Shown here: piece after piece, positions 1 to 9,367 of the stretch
Numbering within the stretch: position 1 is the first letter of the stretch
Layout of the letters: each line of letters opens with the position of its first letter
Assembly (NCBI RefSeq): GCF_014648695.1
Contig: NZ_BMRP01000020.1
Span: forward strand, 49,980 to 108,909
From: Streptomyces albospinus
GTDB taxonomy: Bacteria; Actinomycetota; Actinomycetes; Streptomycetales; Streptomycetaceae
DNA length: 58,930 nucleotides
Reading direction: 5' to 3'
Made by a program: the position numbers and the translations under genes
The notes under the pieces: generated by a model
What the model saw: the letters and a program-made list of their open reading frames with translations, nothing else
Databases searched by the model: none
What the model was told of the DNA's origin: nothing

Positions 1-498
1 CCAGGGGTTGCGGGTGTCGCCGAAGGCCGGGCCCTCGGTGAACGGCCACTGGCCCAGTTCGCAGGCGTTGGTCTTGCCGACGATGACCGCGCCGGCCGCG
101 CGCAGCCGCCGGACGACCTCGGAGTCGCGGTCCTTGGGCGGGAACACCCCGGCACAGCCGAACGCGGTCGGCTCGCCCGCCACGTCCGTGTCGTCCTTGA
201 CCGCGACCGGCACCCCGAGCAGCGGCAGCCGCTCCCCGGCGGCCAGTCTGCGGTCGGCCGCCGCGGCCTCGCCGAGCGCCGCCTCGGCCCGGACCCGCCG
301 GAAGGCGTTGACGGTGTCCTGGGTGGCCGCGATCCGGTCCAGGCAGCGCTGGACGAGTGCGGTGGCGGCGACCCGTCCGTCGGCGAGCGCCTGCGCCTGT
401 TCGGCGAGCCCTTCCCACTGGCCGTCCAGTTCCCCCGCCGTCCGGCGGATACCGCGTTCCCGGCGTCTCCGGCGTTCCTGGCTCTCGTCAACGCTCAC
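1..498 (-). CDS. Amidase, N-terminal part (cut by window edge)
   Basis: Amidase-signature family hydrolase, which cleaves amide bonds through a Ser-Ser-Lys triad. Only the first 166 residues are in the window. The visible part has the family pattern LLGVPVAVKDDTDVAG, carrying the catalytic Lys, and KTNACELG, which leads into the Gly/Ser-rich signature just beyond the edge. The GTG start at 498 is preceded by a good ribosome site (GGGAGG, about 9 bases upstream). It is transcribed away from the next gene across a 457-base divergent spacer. The substrate cannot be told from this fragment; GatA-type and other amidases share these motifs. Family assignment is firm, exact function is not. Confidence 0.85.
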   Translation of the reverse strand, partial: MSVDESQERRRRRERGIRRTAGELDGQWEGLAEQAQALADGRVAATALVQRCLDRIAATQDTVNAFRRVRAEAALGEAAAADRRLAAGERLPLLGVPVAVKDDTDVAGEPTAFGCAGVFPPKDRDSEVVRRLRAAGAVIVGKTNACELGQWPFTEGPAFGDTRNPW

Positions 499-955
499 GC
501 TGCGTGCCCTCCCTGGGACCGCCCACTCGAACGAACGCCCCAGGAGGCTAATCGGCGCCGCAGAAGCCAGCAACGACACGCGCGGCGCGGCACGTCGACG
601 ACACACGGACGGCACACACGGGCCCGTCGTGTGCCGTGGGCGTTACGGGAATTCCGGCCCGCTGCCGCGCGCGGCGCGGGGCGCCCGGCCAACTCCCGGT
701 GGATACCGGCCCGATCGGGTTCCTCGGCGTGGAGCCGGCCGCGGGCAGGGTGCCGCCGGACAGGAAGCGGGCGGCGGGCGGCGGGTGCCGGCACCTGCCC
801 GAAGGACCGTCCGCCCCACTCCTTGACGGCGCCGTCAGGAACCGGACCCCACGCGCGGCAACCGCACGCAGAAACAGGGCATTTATGGAAGTAGACGCCA
901 TCTTGGACACCCCCCGCTCGAACACGCACCCGGGCAGCCGCTACGCTCGCCCGCC
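499..955. other. Divergent intergenic region with one GC-rich hairpin
   Basis: No convincing gene. The open frames here have no family resemblance and look like GC-rich noise. It separates the divergent amidase and the 956 gene, so it should hold both promoters. The only clear structure is the inverted repeat at 609-637. Confidence 0.5.
609..637. repeat. Inverted repeat / hairpin
   Basis: ACGGCACAC pairs with GTGTGCCGT, and the inner ACGGG/CCCGT extends the stem. It has no T-tract and lies about 110 bases upstream of the amidase start, so it is either an operator or a GC hairpin. Its role is unknown. Confidence 0.45.
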
Positions 956-1702
956 ATGGACGACACCCTGCTGCTCCTGACCACGGCGACCGTGGCCCTC
1001 CTCGTGGGACTCGGCGCCGGCTGGGCCGTGCAATCGGCGATGGCACGCCGCAAGCTGGCCCGCGAACAGAGCTTCTTCGGGCTGCCGGAGGGCTCGGAAT
1101 GCGTCCTGGTCACGCACCGGGACAGCACCTCGGCCCACTGGAGCATCCCGCGGCACGACGCGCTGGCGCTGCTCGGCCTGGCCTCGGTGGTGGAGATCTG
1201 CGGTGCGCACCCCGAGGTGGCCCCGCACGACACCGGCCTCCAGGGCTTCGGCGCGCGCACCGAGTTCTGCGTCGGCGACCCGACCGCGCACCGCCGCCTC
1301 GCCGCCCACATGACCAATCTGCTGCCCGGTGTCACGGTGCACCCGGGCGACGAGTCCGGCGCCGGCCGCGGCACGTTCACCATCGGCGGTACGGCGTACC
1401 GGATGGAGCCGGGCGCGGTGGAGTACGTCCTGCTGGCCCGGCTCACGGCCGGGGAGGGCGACCGCCCGGTGTTCCTGGCGGCCGGGCAGCGCCCGGTCAC
1501 CCACCGGGCCGCGGTCCGGCACCTGGTCCGCAACCGGGCCCGGCTGGCCCGTAAGCACGGCGCCGACGGCCAGTTCTGCCTGCTGCTGAAGGTGGTCAAC
1601 TCGCAGGCGTACGGACCCGATGTCGTCGAGCTGGTCGCCGATGTCACCAAGGCCGCGATCGCCCCGGCGGAGCTGAAGGGACAGCACCGGGCGGCGGCCT
1701 GA
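956..1702 (+). CDS. Membrane-anchored hypothetical protein
   Basis: A 248-residue protein with one N-terminal membrane segment (about residues 4-26, Leu/Ala/Val/Gly-rich), followed by a basic stretch (ARRKLAR) and a soluble domain. This suggests a single-pass anchor with the domain probably on the cytoplasmic side. No enzymatic motif is recognised. The C-terminal text (FLAAGQRPVT, then FCLLLKVVNSQAYGPD) resembles a protein conserved among streptomycetes but of unknown role. The start is ATG with no strong ribosome site. It lies 51 bases upstream of the ChaA-type antiporter on the same strand, so co-transcription is possible. GC-skewed third positions support it as real. Confidence 0.75.
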   Translation: MDDTLLLLTTATVALLVGLGAGWAVQSAMARRKLAREQSFFGLPEGSECVLVTHRDSTSAHWSIPRHDALALLGLASVVEICGAHPEVAPHDTGLQGFGARTEFCVGDPTAHRRLAAHMTNLLPGVTVHPGDESGAGRGTFTIGGTAYRMEPGAVEYVLLARLTAGEGDRPVFLAAGQRPVTHRAAVRHLVRNRARLARKHGADGQFCLLLKVVNSQAYGPDVVELVADVTKAAIAPAELKGQHRAAA

Positions 1703-1753
1703 GCCCGGTTCACCGACGGGCAGCCGCCGGTCTTCTCTGCGAAGCTCGGGGGC

Positions 1754-2854
1754 ATGATCGCGCCTCTCCGTTCGGCCGCCCTGCACTGGACCGGTGTGCT
1801 GCCGGTCGCGGCGGTGGTGCTGCTGGCGCTGACCTGGGGGCGGGCGCTGCCGGCCGTGCTGGTGGTGCTGGTGTCGCTGTTCCTGGCCGGGGCGGTGCTG
1901 GCCGCGGTGCATCACGCGGAGGTGATCGCGCACCGGGTGGGCGAGCCCTTCGGGTCGCTGGTCCTGGCGGTCGCGGTGACCATCATCGAGGTTGCGCTGA
2001 TCGTCACGCTGATGGTGGACGGCGGCGACAAGAGCGCCGCGCTGGCCCGCGACACGGTCTTCGCGGCCGTGATGATCACGTGCAACGGCATCGTGGGGCT
2101 GTCGCTGCTCATCGGCTCGCTCAAGCACAAGGTGGCGGTCTTCAACGCCGAGGGCACCGGCGCCGCGCTGGCCACGGTCGCGACGGTGGCCGGCCTCAGC
2201 CTGGTCCTGCCGACCTTCACCACCACGACGCCGGGCCCGCGGTTCTCCCCTCCGCAGCTGGTCTTCGCGGCGCTCGCCGCGCTGGCGCTGTACGGCCTGT
2301 TCGTGGCCACCCAGACCGTCCGGCACCGGGACTACTTCCTGCCGATGACCACCGCCGGCGAGGTGATCGACGGCGAGGACCACGCCCATCCGCCCACCGC
2401 CCGGGGCGCGCTGCTCAGCCTCGGGCTGCTGGCGCTGGCGCTGATCGCGGTGGTGGGGCTGGCCAAGGCGGTGTCCCCGACGATCGAGTCGGCGGTGGTC
2501 GCCGCGGGGCTGCCGTCCTCGGTCGTCGGCATCGTGATCGCCCTGCTGGTGCTGCTGCCGGAGACCATCGCGGCGGCGCGCGCGGCCCGCCGCGACCGGG
2601 TGCAGACCAGCCTCAACCTCGGCCTCGGCTCGGCGATGGCGAGCATCGGCCTGACCATCCCGGCGGTCGCGCTGGCCAGCGTCTGGCTGAAGGGTCCGCT
2701 GATCCTGGGCCTGGGCGCCAGCCATATGGTGCTGCTCGCGCTCACGGTGATCGTCGGCGACCTGACCGTGGTCACCGGGCGGGCCACCCCGCTCCAGGCG
2801 GGTGTCCATCTGGCGCTGCTGGCCGCGTACATCGTGCTCGCGGTCAGCCCGTGA
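1754..2854 (+). CDS. chaA: ChaA-type calcium/proton antiporter
   Basis: A 366-residue integral membrane protein of the CaCA (Ca2+:cation antiporter) superfamily, predicted to exchange cytoplasmic Ca2+ (or Na+/K+) for protons. It has about eleven hydrophobic segments and the two diagnostic alpha-repeats: GEPFGSLVLAVAVTIIEVA near residue 65 and PSSVVGIVIALLVLLPETIAA near residue 256, each with the conserved acidic residue needed for ion binding. Length fits the family. The stop overlaps the convergent APC permease gene by 11 bases (2844-2854), so the two transcripts run into each other with no visible terminator. Confidence 0.88.
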   Translation: MIAPLRSAALHWTGVLPVAAVVLLALTWGRALPAVLVVLVSLFLAGAVLAAVHHAEVIAHRVGEPFGSLVLAVAVTIIEVALIVTLMVDGGDKSAALARDTVFAAVMITCNGIVGLSLLIGSLKHKVAVFNAEGTGAALATVATVAGLSLVLPTFTTTTPGPRFSPPQLVFAALAALALYGLFVATQTVRHRDYFLPMTTAGEVIDGEDHAHPPTARGALLSLGLLALALIAVVGLAKAVSPTIESAVVAAGLPSSVVGIVIALLVLLPETIAAARAARRDRVQTSLNLGLGSAMASIGLTIPAVALASVWLKGPLILGLGASHMVLLALTVIVGDLTVVTGRATPLQAGVHLALLAAYIVLAVSP

Positions 2855-4796
2855 CGCGCTCGTCGCGGTGCGATCGCAGGGCCTTGCTCGACGACAGCCG
2901 GTAGGGGACGTTGACCACCGTCACCCCGGGCGTGAACAGCAGCCGGGCCTTCAGCCGCAGCGCGCTCTGGTTGTGCAGCAGGTGCTCCCACCAGTGGCCC
3001 ACGATGTATTCCGGGATCACGACGGTGAGCGCGCCGCCGGGATTCCGTGCGCCGACGTCCACGATGTAGTCGATCACCGGCCGGGTGAAGTCCCGGTAGG
3101 GCGAGCTGAGCACCTGGAGCGGCACGTCGATGTCATGGGCGTCCCACTGCTCGCGCAGCCCCTGGACGTCCCGGGGGTCGACGGCGACGGTCAGCGCGTG
3201 CAGCGAGGTGGGCCGCAGCGCGCGGGCGTAGCCGAGCGCCTTGAGCGTCGGGGCGTGCAGTGCGGACACCAGCACCACCACGTGGTTCCCGGCCGGCTCC
3301 CAGGGCCGCGCGTCCGGCGCGACCGCCAGTTCCTCGGCGACCCGCCGGTAGTGCTCGTGGACCCCGCGCATCGCCAGGAACAGCAGCGGCATCGCGATCG
3401 CCACGATCCAGGCGCCATGGGTGAACTTGGTGATCAGGACGATGACCAGCACCACCCCGGTGAGCAGCGCGCCGACCGCGTTGATCGCCTGCGACCGCCG
3501 GTGGCGCAGCCGCACCGGCCGCGGCAGTCCCGGCTCGGCGAGCATGCCGCGCCAGTGCCGCACCATCCCGGTCTGGGACAGCGTGAACGAGACGAAGACG
3601 CCGATGATGTAGAGCTGGATCAGATGGGTCAGCTCCGCCTTGAACAGGACGATCAACCCGATGGCGGCCAGCGCCAGCAGGGTCACGCCGTTGGAGAAGA
3701 CCAGCCGGTCCCCGCGGTTGTGCAGTTGGCGCGGCAGATAGCTGTCCGCGGCGAGGATCGACGCCAGCATCGGAAATCCGTTGAAGGCGGTGTTCGCGGC
3801 CAGGATCAGCACCCCGGCGGTGAAAGCCTGGAGCAGATAGAAGAACGTGTGCGCATCGCCGAAGCTGGCCCGTCCGATCTGGGCGAGGGCGGTGGCGGTC
3901 GGCGTGTGCGGCGGCAGCCCCAATGCGGTGGTGTCCACCGCCACATGCACCTGGTACACCATCGCGAGAAAGGTGATGCCGGCGAACATGGTGATGGAGA
4001 AGAAGCCCACGACCAGCAGCGTGGTGGCGGCATTCCGGCTCTTCGGCCGGCGGAACGCGGGCACGCCGTTGCTGATCGCCTCGACCCCGGTCAGCGCCGT
4101 GCACCCGGACGCGAACGCCCGCATCCCCAGCAGCACCAGCGCCGGTCCGGAGAAGGCGGACGCGGCGTGCAGCGGCAGATCCGCCGACTCCGCCCGGGGG
4201 GTGGCACCGGTGGCCATGCGCACCGCGGCGAACGCGAACATCAGGTACACGAAGAAGATGAATCCGTACGTCGGGACCGCGAAAATCCGCCCCGATTCGC
4301 GGACCCCGCGCAGGTTCATCAGCGCCAGCAGGCTCACGAATCCGACCGACAGCGCCACATCGTGCCCGCCCAGTTCCGGAATGGCCGAGGTGATCGCGGC
4401 GACGCCGGACACCACCGAAACGGCCACCGTCAGCACGTAGTCGACCAGCAGCGCGCTGGCCGCGGTGAGCGCCGCATCGCGCCCCAGATTCTGCGCGCTG
4501 ACGATATAGGCACCGCCGCCGCCCGGATACGCGTAACAGGTCTGCCGGTACGAGGCGACCACCACCGCCAGGACGACGACGATGGCCGCCGCCGCGTACC
4601 AGGCCAGGTGCAGCAGCACGACCCCGCCGAGGCCCACGACCAGCAGGATCTCCTCGGTGGCGTAGGCGACCGAGGACAGCGGGTCGCTACAGAAGATCGG
4701 CAGCGCCAGCCGCTTCGGCAGCAGCGTCTCGCCGAGCCGCGCGCTGTCCAGCGGGCGACCCACCATGATCCGCTTCGGCCTGATCAGGTGCCTCAT
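2844..4796 (-). CDS. APC-superfamily amino acid permease
   Basis: A 650-residue permease with about twelve membrane segments in the first ~490 residues and a soluble C-terminal domain of ~160 residues. The N-terminal region (FCSDPLSSVAYATEEIL, then YPGGGGAYIVSAQNLG) is typical of the large APC/KUP-like amino acid permeases of actinomycetes. The tail has a Rossmann/USP-like feel (HVVVLVSALHAPTLKAL). It is predicted to import amino acids or similar solutes in exchange with protons. The same frame stays open upstream to 8006, but only the part from ATG 4796 (MRHLIRPKR) is protein-like. It is divergent from the deacetylase gene. The substrate is not predictable. Confidence 0.87.
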   Translation of the reverse strand: MRHLIRPKRIMVGRPLDSARLGETLLPKRLALPIFCSDPLSSVAYATEEILLVVGLGGVVLLHLAWYAAAAIVVVLAVVVASYRQTCYAYPGGGGAYIVSAQNLGRDAALTAASALLVDYVLTVAVSVVSGVAAITSAIPELGGHDVALSVGFVSLLALMNLRGVRESGRIFAVPTYGFIFFVYLMFAFAAVRMATGATPRAESADLPLHAASAFSGPALVLLGMRAFASGCTALTGVEAISNGVPAFRRPKSRNAATTLLVVGFFSITMFAGITFLAMVYQVHVAVDTTALGLPPHTPTATALAQIGRASFGDAHTFFYLLQAFTAGVLILAANTAFNGFPMLASILAADSYLPRQLHNRGDRLVFSNGVTLLALAAIGLIVLFKAELTHLIQLYIIGVFVSFTLSQTGMVRHWRGMLAEPGLPRPVRLRHRRSQAINAVGALLTGVVLVIVLITKFTHGAWIVAIAMPLLFLAMRGVHEHYRRVAEELAVAPDARPWEPAGNHVVVLVSALHAPTLKALGYARALRPTSLHALTVAVDPRDVQGLREQWDAHDIDVPLQVLSSPYRDFTRPVIDYIVDVGARNPGGALTVVIPEYIVGHWWEHLLHNQSALRLKARLLFTPGVTVVNVPYRLSSSKALRSHRDERVTG

Positions 4797-4952
4797 ACCC
4801 GGACAAAATAGGGTCTGCCGGACCGGGTACTCCCTTCCCACTCCGACGCGATACGCCAAACCCCCCGGCCCTGCGAGCCGAACGGGTACGGAACCGGCAC
4901 CGCACGGTGTCGCTCCGCCCGCCGGCCGCGCACCCGTGAGAGCCCATGCAGG

Positions 4953-5777
4953 GTGACGTCCGATCACCCCGCCATGACGCGGCGCCTGCTCCTGCGCACC
5001 GCCGCGGTGATCGGCACCCTCGCCACCGCCCGCGTCCTGCTCTCCCCGGACGACGACGCTCCCGGACCGGGCCCCGGCCCGCAGACCCGAGCCCGGCCGC
5101 CGGCCGCCGCGCCGCCGGACGCGCACCGGCTGCCCCCTTTGGCCGGCGAGACCTCCCGCTCCGGACCCGGCGCCTCCCCGCCGCACGCCGGTGTCGCCTT
5201 CACCGTCCCGGCCCGCGCCGGCCGGATCGCGCTCACCTTCGACGACGGCCCCGACCCCCGCTACACCCCGGAAATCCTGGAGGTGCTGCGCCGGCACGAC
5301 ACCCGGGCCACCTTCTTCGTCGTCGGCGAATGCGCCGTGGAGTTCCCCGATCTGCTGCACTTCATCGCCGAGGAGGGCCATGCCGTCGGCAACCACACCT
5401 GGACCCACCCGCAGCTGACCACTCTCCCGCTCGGCCGCGTCCGGGCCGAACTCGGCCGCACCAGCGCCCTGATCGAGGAGGTCCTGGGCACCGCCCCCGC
5501 AATCGCCCGCGCCCCGTACGGTGACTGGGACCAGCCCTCCCTCGACATCTGCAACGACCTGGGCATGTCCCCCGTCGGCTGGTCGGTCGACTCGCGGGAC
5601 TGGACGTGCCCGGGGTCGGAGACCATCGCCGGCACGGTCCTGGACGAGCTGCGGCCCGGCGCGATCGTGCTGTCCCACGACGGCGGCGGCGACCGCGTCG
5701 AGACCGTCCAGGCCCTGGACCGGTATCTGCCGCAGCTGCTCGACAAGGGCTTCCGGCCCGGGCGGATCACGCCCTGA
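4953..5777 (+). CDS. Polysaccharide deacetylase (NodB fold, CE4)
   Basis: A 274-residue exported carbohydrate esterase of family 4, predicted to remove N- or O-acetyl groups from peptidoglycan or chitin-type glycans. The CE4 motifs are present in order: TFDDGPD (catalytic base and metal Asp), HTWTHPQL (metal-binding HxxxH), RAPYGDWD, a W-containing D-W motif and LSHDGGG (catalytic His). The N-terminus is MTRRLLLRTAAVIG, a twin-arginine-like signal or anchor, then a Pro-rich linker. Two starts are possible, GTG 4953 or ATG 4974; neither has a strong ribosome site, and the ATG puts the Arg pair at the very N-terminus. Confidence 0.9.
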   Translation: MTSDHPAMTRRLLLRTAAVIGTLATARVLLSPDDDAPGPGPGPQTRARPPAAAPPDAHRLPPLAGETSRSGPGASPPHAGVAFTVPARAGRIALTFDDGPDPRYTPEILEVLRRHDTRATFFVVGECAVEFPDLLHFIAEEGHAVGNHTWTHPQLTTLPLGRVRAELGRTSALIEEVLGTAPAIARAPYGDWDQPSLDICNDLGMSPVGWSVDSRDWTCPGSETIAGTVLDELRPGAIVLSHDGGGDRVETVQALDRYLPQLLDKGFRPGRITP

Positions 5778-6020
5778 CTTCCGCCGCCCGGCCCGCGCGA
5801 AGGTGAGAGCCGTCACCCCGCGCGCCGGATGCCGGATTGATGGTTTATCGTTCAATTGGCAGCGCACCCCTCGGCGGGCAGCGCGCCCCCAGGACCGCCC
5901 CGGCCGGGTTCCCCCGTCCGGCCGGGGCTTCCCCCCTCTCCCCCGGCCGTCGCGCCCGCGGAACCACCCGTCTCGCTCCCCCCGCATGCCGCCCCGGCGA
6001 AACCCGCCTTGAATGCAGGC

Positions 6021-8288
6021 ATGTCGTTGCCGAACTCGCCGAGCGGGCCGGGCAGCAGGCGGCCCGAGGGAGCATTGCGGCGCATCGGGGAGTGGTGCGC
6101 CCGGCACTCCGTGGTGGTCCTGGTGCTGTGGCTGGTGGCGCTGGCCGGGGTGCAGGTGCTCCAGCGGACGTTCGGCGGGGAGTACTCCGACGACTTCTCG
6201 CTGCCCGGGGTGCAGTCGAGCCAGGGGCGGGACATCCTCGCCCGGCACGAGCCGAAGGCCGGGGGCTACGCCAGCCAAGTGGTGCTGCACGACGCCACGG
6301 AGCCGCTGACCGCCGCCGGCGGGCAGATCGCCGGTGCGGTCACCGAACTGGGGCGGCTGCCGGACGTACTGGCGGCGCAGAGCCCGCTGCCGCCGCCCGG
6401 CACCGCCGCGAAGCCGCCGGCGCCGGGGACGCCGAACACCGGGCCGCTGTCCGCCGACGGCCGGACCGGCTACATCGCGGTACGGTTCCGGGTCCCGCCG
6501 CTCACCCTGGGGCCCGACTACCTCACCGGCGTGGACAGGGCGGTGGCACCGCTGCGCGCGGCCGGGGTGCAGGTGGAGTACGGCGGGGCGCTGGGCGAGC
6601 TGGCCCGGCCGCGGACCGACGACCGGCTCAGCGAGGCGATCGGGTTCGCGGTGGCGATCCTGGTGCTGCTGGCCGGGTTCGGGAGCGTCCTGGCCGCCGG
6701 GGTGCCGCTGCTGACCGCGCTGATCGGCGTGATCTGCGGGCTGGGCTGCCTGGGGCTGCTGGCCGCCGCGTTCACCTTCGCCACCGTCTCCCCCACCCTG
6801 GCCACGATGATCGGCCTCGGCGTCGGGATCGACTACGCGCTGTTCCTGATCACCCGTCACCGCCAGCACCTCATGGACGGCGCCGATCCGGCCGTCGCCG
6901 CGGGCCGGGCGGTGGCCACCGGCGGCCGGGCGGTCCTGGTGTCCGGCATCACCGTCATCATCGCGCTGACCGGACTCTCCGTCTCGGGCATCGGCTTCAT
7001 CGGGAAGCTGGGCATGGCCGCGGCGGTCACCGTGATCACCGCGGTCCTCGGGGCGCTCACCCTCGTCCCCGCGCTGCTCGGGCTGCTCGGCCGCGGGATC
7101 GACCGGTTCCACGTCCGCCGGCCCGTCGCGGAGGCGGACCCCGCGCCGGCCACCGGGGCACCGGGCGGCCGGGACCGGTACGCGCAGCGGGTGGCGCGCC
7201 GGCCGTGGTGGTACCTGGTGGGCGGCGTGATCGTCCTCGCGGTGCTGGCCGTACCGCTCTTCTCGATGCGGCTGGGGCACATCGGCGACGGCGCCGACCC
7301 GACGTCCTTCACCGACCGGCGGGCCTTCGATCTGATGTCGTCGGCGTTCGGGCCCGGCTCGACGGGGCCGCTGACACTGGTCGTCGACCAGAGCGAGGTA
7401 CCGAAGGCGGACCGCCCGGCGCTGGCGGAGCAGGCCCAGCAGGTCCTCACCGAGGTCCCGGGCGCCGCCGCGGTCACGCCCCTGCGGCCCACCCCGGACG
7501 GCGCGGCGCTGACCGCGACCGCGTACTCCGACCAGGCCCCGCAGCAGCCCGGCACCGCCGCGCTGACCCACCGCCTGGTGCACACCGTCCTCCCCGAGGC
7601 GGTACGCGGCTACGACGCACACGGCTATGTGACCGGCACGACGGCGGGACAGGTGGACTTCCTGGACATCGTGGCCGCCCGGCTCCCGCTGATCATCGCC
7701 GTGGTCGTCGCCCTCGCCTTCCTGATCATCCTGATCGTCTTCCGCGGGGTGCTGGTCGCCGTGAAGGCCGCGGTACTCAACGTCCTTTCGATCGCCGCCT
7801 CTTACGGGGTGGTGGTGGCCGTCTTCCAGTGGGGCTGGGGCGGTCCGGCGCTGGGCGTCCCCGGCACCGTGCCGATCGAGAGCTACGTGCCGATGATGAT
7901 GTTCGCGATCGTCTTCGGGCTGAGCACGGACTACGAGATCTTCCTGCTGTCCCGGGTCCACGAGAACTGGCTGCGGACCGCGGATGCCCGGGCGAGCGTC
8001 GCGCACGCCCTGGAGATCACCGCCCGGGTGATCACCTGCGCCGCGCTGATCATGGTCAGTGTCTTCGCCGCGTTCATCCTCAGCGACAACATCGTGGTGA
8101 AGATGCTCGGCCTGGGCCTGGCGGTGAGCGTCCTGATCGACGCGACGGTGGTACGGCTGCTGCTGGTGCCCGCGGTGCTGACGCTGCTGGGGCCGCGCGC
8201 CTGGTGGACGCCCTGGTGGCTGGACCGGGCGCTGCCGTACGTGGACGCCGAGGGGCAGGCGCCGCGCGCCCCACAGCCGGTCCGCTGA
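6021..8288 (+). CDS. MMPL-family RND transporter
   Basis: A 755-residue MMPL/RND exporter with the usual duplicated layout: a membrane segment near the N-terminus, a large external loop, a five-helix block (about residues 205-370), a second external loop and a second block. Motifs include GLGVGIDYALFLITRHR and the matching FGLSTDYEIFLLSRV in the second half, which carry the proton-relay Asp and Tyr. It is likely to export lipids, lipopeptides or drugs using the proton gradient. The frame is open from 5856, but residues before ATG 6021 are low-complexity Pro/Ala text, so 6021 (MSLPNSPSG) is the preferred start. No regulator gene is adjacent. Confidence 0.9.
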   Translation: MSLPNSPSGPGSRRPEGALRRIGEWCARHSVVVLVLWLVALAGVQVLQRTFGGEYSDDFSLPGVQSSQGRDILARHEPKAGGYASQVVLHDATEPLTAAGGQIAGAVTELGRLPDVLAAQSPLPPPGTAAKPPAPGTPNTGPLSADGRTGYIAVRFRVPPLTLGPDYLTGVDRAVAPLRAAGVQVEYGGALGELARPRTDDRLSEAIGFAVAILVLLAGFGSVLAAGVPLLTALIGVICGLGCLGLLAAAFTFATVSPTLATMIGLGVGIDYALFLITRHRQHLMDGADPAVAAGRAVATGGRAVLVSGITVIIALTGLSVSGIGFIGKLGMAAAVTVITAVLGALTLVPALLGLLGRGIDRFHVRRPVAEADPAPATGAPGGRDRYAQRVARRPWWYLVGGVIVLAVLAVPLFSMRLGHIGDGADPTSFTDRRAFDLMSSAFGPGSTGPLTLVVDQSEVPKADRPALAEQAQQVLTEVPGAAAVTPLRPTPDGAALTATAYSDQAPQQPGTAALTHRLVHTVLPEAVRGYDAHGYVTGTTAGQVDFLDIVAARLPLIIAVVVALAFLIILIVFRGVLVAVKAAVLNVLSIAASYGVVVAVFQWGWGGPALGVPGTVPIESYVPMMMFAIVFGLSTDYEIFLLSRVHENWLRTADARASVAHALEITARVITCAALIMVSVFAAFILSDNIVVKMLGLGLAVSVLIDATVVRLLLVPAVLTLLGPRAWWTPWWLDRALPYVDAEGQAPRAPQPVR

Positions 8289-8341
8289 ACCGCGGCGGCT
8301 CCCGCCCTGCGCGGACCGCCGCCGCCCCCGATCATCGAACT

Positions 8342-9367
8342 ATGGCCCCGACCGCCGGACGCGGCTCTGCCGATGACCCTGATTACCCCGACGTCCCCGG
8401 CAACGCCGCCGCGTCCCCGTATCCGCCGTATCCCGTGATCCAGCCGATGCTGGCCACGATCGGGCCGCTGCCCGGCGAGCTGGAAGCGCCGGACTGGGCG
8501 TTCGAGGCCAAGTGGGACGGGGCGCGGTGCATCGTGAACACCCCGGGCGACGGGACGGTCCGGCTGATCACCCGGGCCGGCAACGACGTGACCCTGACGT
8601 ACCCGGAGCTGGGCCCGCTCGGCGAGCAGCTGCGCGGGCGGCCCGCGGTGCTCGACGGCGAGGTGGTGGTGCTGGACTCCCGCGGACGGCCCGACTTCGG
8701 GCTCCTCCAGCGCCGGATGGGCGTGGTGAACCCGCGCCGCACGGCCCGTCTGGCGATGGAGGTCCCCGTTCAGCTCATCCTCTTCGACCTGATGTATCTG
8801 GGCGGATGGCTGGTGGACTTCCCGTACCACGAGCGCCGGGCGGTGCTGTCCGGGCTGCGGCTCGGCGGCCCCAACTGGTCGGTGCCGGCCTACGTGGCGG
8901 GCCACGGCGAGCAGGCGTGGGAGGCGGCGCTGCGCGGCGGCCACGAGGGCGTCGTGGCGAAGCGGCTGATGTCCCGCTACGTCCCCGGGGTGCGGTCACC
9001 CGACTGGCGCAAGACGAAGCACCTGGAGACGCTGGACATCGTCATCGGCGGCTGGACGGAGGGCCACGGGGTGCTCACCGGGCTCCCCGGAGCGGTGGTG
9101 GCGGGCGTACCGGAGCCGGCCGGGCTGCGGTACGTCGGCTCCGTGGGCTCGGGCCTGTCCGACCGGGAGCGCCGGGAGCTCAAGCAGTACCTGGGGGTGA
9201 TTCCGCTGGACCGCTCGCCGTTCCGCAATCCCGTGGATCTGCCGGGTGTCCACTGGGTGGAGCCCCGGCTGGTGGCCGAGATCAGCATCACCGGCTGGAC
9301 CTCGGCGGGCCGGGTCCGGCATCCGATCTGGCACCGGCTCCGGCCCGATCTGACGCGCCTGGACTGA
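8342..9367 (+). CDS. ATP-dependent DNA ligase (LigC/LigD ligase-domain type)
   Basis: A 341-residue ATP-dependent DNA ligase of the short bacterial type, joining nicks by lysine adenylation. Motif I is EAKWDGAR (adenylated Lys), motif III-like is LILFDLMYL, motif IV is EGVVAKR and motif V contains WRKTKH. The C-terminal part is the OB-fold, with GSVGSGLS and a terminal RHPIWHRLRPD. No polymerase or nuclease domain is attached, so it matches the stand-alone LigC-type ligases linked to repair or end joining. No ku gene is adjacent. It starts at ATG 8342, 53 bases after the MMPL gene, and could be its operon partner. Confidence 0.9.
   Translation: MAPTAGRGSADDPDYPDVPGNAAASPYPPYPVIQPMLATIGPLPGELEAPDWAFEAKWDGARCIVNTPGDGTVRLITRAGNDVTLTYPELGPLGEQLRGRPAVLDGEVVVLDSRGRPDFGLLQRRMGVVNPRRTARLAMEVPVQLILFDLMYLGGWLVDFPYHERRAVLSGLRLGGPNWSVPAYVAGHGEQAWEAALRGGHEGVVAKRLMSRYVPGVRSPDWRKTKHLETLDIVIGGWTEGHGVLTGLPGAVVAGVPEPAGLRYVGSVGSGLSDRERRELKQYLGVIPLDRSPFRNPVDLPGVHWVEPRLVAEISITGWTSAGRVRHPIWHRLRPDLTRLD

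Noticed and set aside
4797..8006. Continuous minus-strand open frame upstream of the APC permease start
   Set aside because: It runs antisense across the deacetylase and MMPL genes and reads as His/Arg/Gly-rich shadow text. Only the part from ATG 4796 is protein-like.
5837..8341. Plus-strand frame continuous with the DNA ligase
   Set aside because: It overlaps the MMPL gene in another frame and has low-complexity shadow composition. The ligase starts at ATG 8342.
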